This document shows, piece by piece, positions 6,939 through 7,435 of a DNA stretch of 7,435 bases; the first letter of the stretch is position 1, and every line of letters begins with the position of its first letter. The DNA is taken from contig JAUWKW010000064.1 of assembly GCA_030614035.1 (NCBI GenBank), positions 1 to 7,435 on the forward strand. The letters are read 5' to 3'. The stretch is from Chromatiales bacterium (GTDB lineage Bacteria; Pseudomonadota; Gammaproteobacteria; Steroidobacterales; GCA-2729495). The notes under the pieces are model-generated. The model searched no databases, had not been told where the DNA came from, and worked only from the letters and a program-made list of their open reading frames with translations. The position numbers were made by a program, and so were the translations under genes.

Positions 6939-7435
6939 ATGGGTCTGCTGGACCGGCTATTCGGCCCGAACACGATTGACGAGCCGTTCGTCAACAGTCC
7001 GATGCGGGATAACTGGTACCAGGCCAGTTCCTACTGGCCGTCATCGTTCTCACTGATCACGACCCTCAGCGACGATGGGTCGACTAATATTGGCCCCTAT
7101 CAGCTGACGTTCCCGTTTGAGGTCATCAAGGAGCGCTCATTTCTTGTCTGCAGCCGCAAAGGATCGAACACGTCGACAAACCTGAAGGGCAATCCCAAAT
7201 GTGCGCTGAACTTTGTCGAGTTCAATCGCAAGCACCTGGACAAGATCGTCGGTCTGGGTTATCCGGGCCAGACGACCGAAGAGAAAATGGCGGATAGCCC
7301 GTACACGTTGATCGAGAGCCCGACGCCGGGGCGCGGAACCGCGGATGGTTGCCCGCTGATCATTAAGGAGGCGTTTCAGGTGCACGAGGCGCACTGGGAC
7401 GAGTCCTTCAAGATCAAAGACGACGGCAAGACGCC
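6939..7435 (+). CDS. Flavin reductase-like (FMN-binding split barrel) protein, partial at the C-terminus
   Basis: The frame is open from ATG 6939 to the right edge, giving 165 residues with no stop. GGGGA six bases upstream supports the start. DDGSTNIGPYQLTFPF (residues 45-60) is the flavin-reductase-like signature in which a D-G-x-x-N strand leads into the FMN phosphate-binding loop. It is followed by SFLVCSRKGSNTSTNLKGNP and CALNFVEFN (about 67-96), resembling the family's R-x-TxxNI segment and a later strand. ADGCPLIIKEAFQVHEAHW near the right edge would be a further barrel strand. Members reduce or bind flavin, often supplying FMNH2 to monooxygenases, but many have no assigned role. There is no signal peptide, so it should be cytoplasmic. 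It shares its direction with the lut operon, but the 136-bp gap suggests its own transcript. Confidence 0.68.
   Translation, partial: MGLLDRLFGPNTIDEPFVNSPMRDNWYQASSYWPSSFSLITTLSDDGSTNIGPYQLTFPFEVIKERSFLVCSRKGSNTSTNLKGNPKCALNFVEFNRKHLDKIVGLGYPGQTTEEKMADSPYTLIESPTPGRGTADGCPLIIKEAFQVHEAHWDESFKIKDDGKT

Overview
The window reads as ordinary chromosomal DNA of a GC-rich proteobacterium, most likely a gammaproteobacterium. This rests on codon use, tight overlapping genes, and the type of LutABC, MatB-like and penicillin-acylase-family proteins, so the taxonomic guess is an inference. There are no RNA genes, transposons, CRISPR arrays or phage genes that I can see.

Layout. On the minus strand, 1-1406 is the first 468 codons of a malonyl-CoA synthetase (MatB type); its C-terminus lies off the left edge. 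A 133-bp divergent intergenic region (1407-1539) follows and holds several small inverted repeats, the best being a perfect 8-bp dyad at 1503-1523. On the plus strand come lutA (1540-2337), lutB (2324-3751) and lutC (3751-4386), joined by 14-bp and 1-bp overlaps. After a 28-bp gap lies a full-length penicillin-acylase-family Ntn hydrolase (4415-6802) with a membrane or export segment at its N-terminus. A 136-bp gap with a possible leader hairpin then precedes the 5' part of a flavin-reductase-like (FMN split-barrel) gene that runs off the right edge.

How the genes fit together. LutABC is the iron-sulfur/LUD-domain complex that oxidises L-lactate to pyruvate. MatB would activate malonate to malonyl-CoA. 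Both are small organic-acid salvage activities on either side of one regulatory region, which could mean shared control. The acylase is probably co-transcribed with lutABC and acts outside the cytoplasm on an amide whose identity cannot be read from the sequence. No lactate permease, malonate transporter or dedicated regulator lies in the window.

I found no clearly new system. The points worth a second look are the operator-like dyad in front of lutA, the placement of an exported acylase in a lactate operon, and a leader hairpin that could mask the ribosome site of the last gene.
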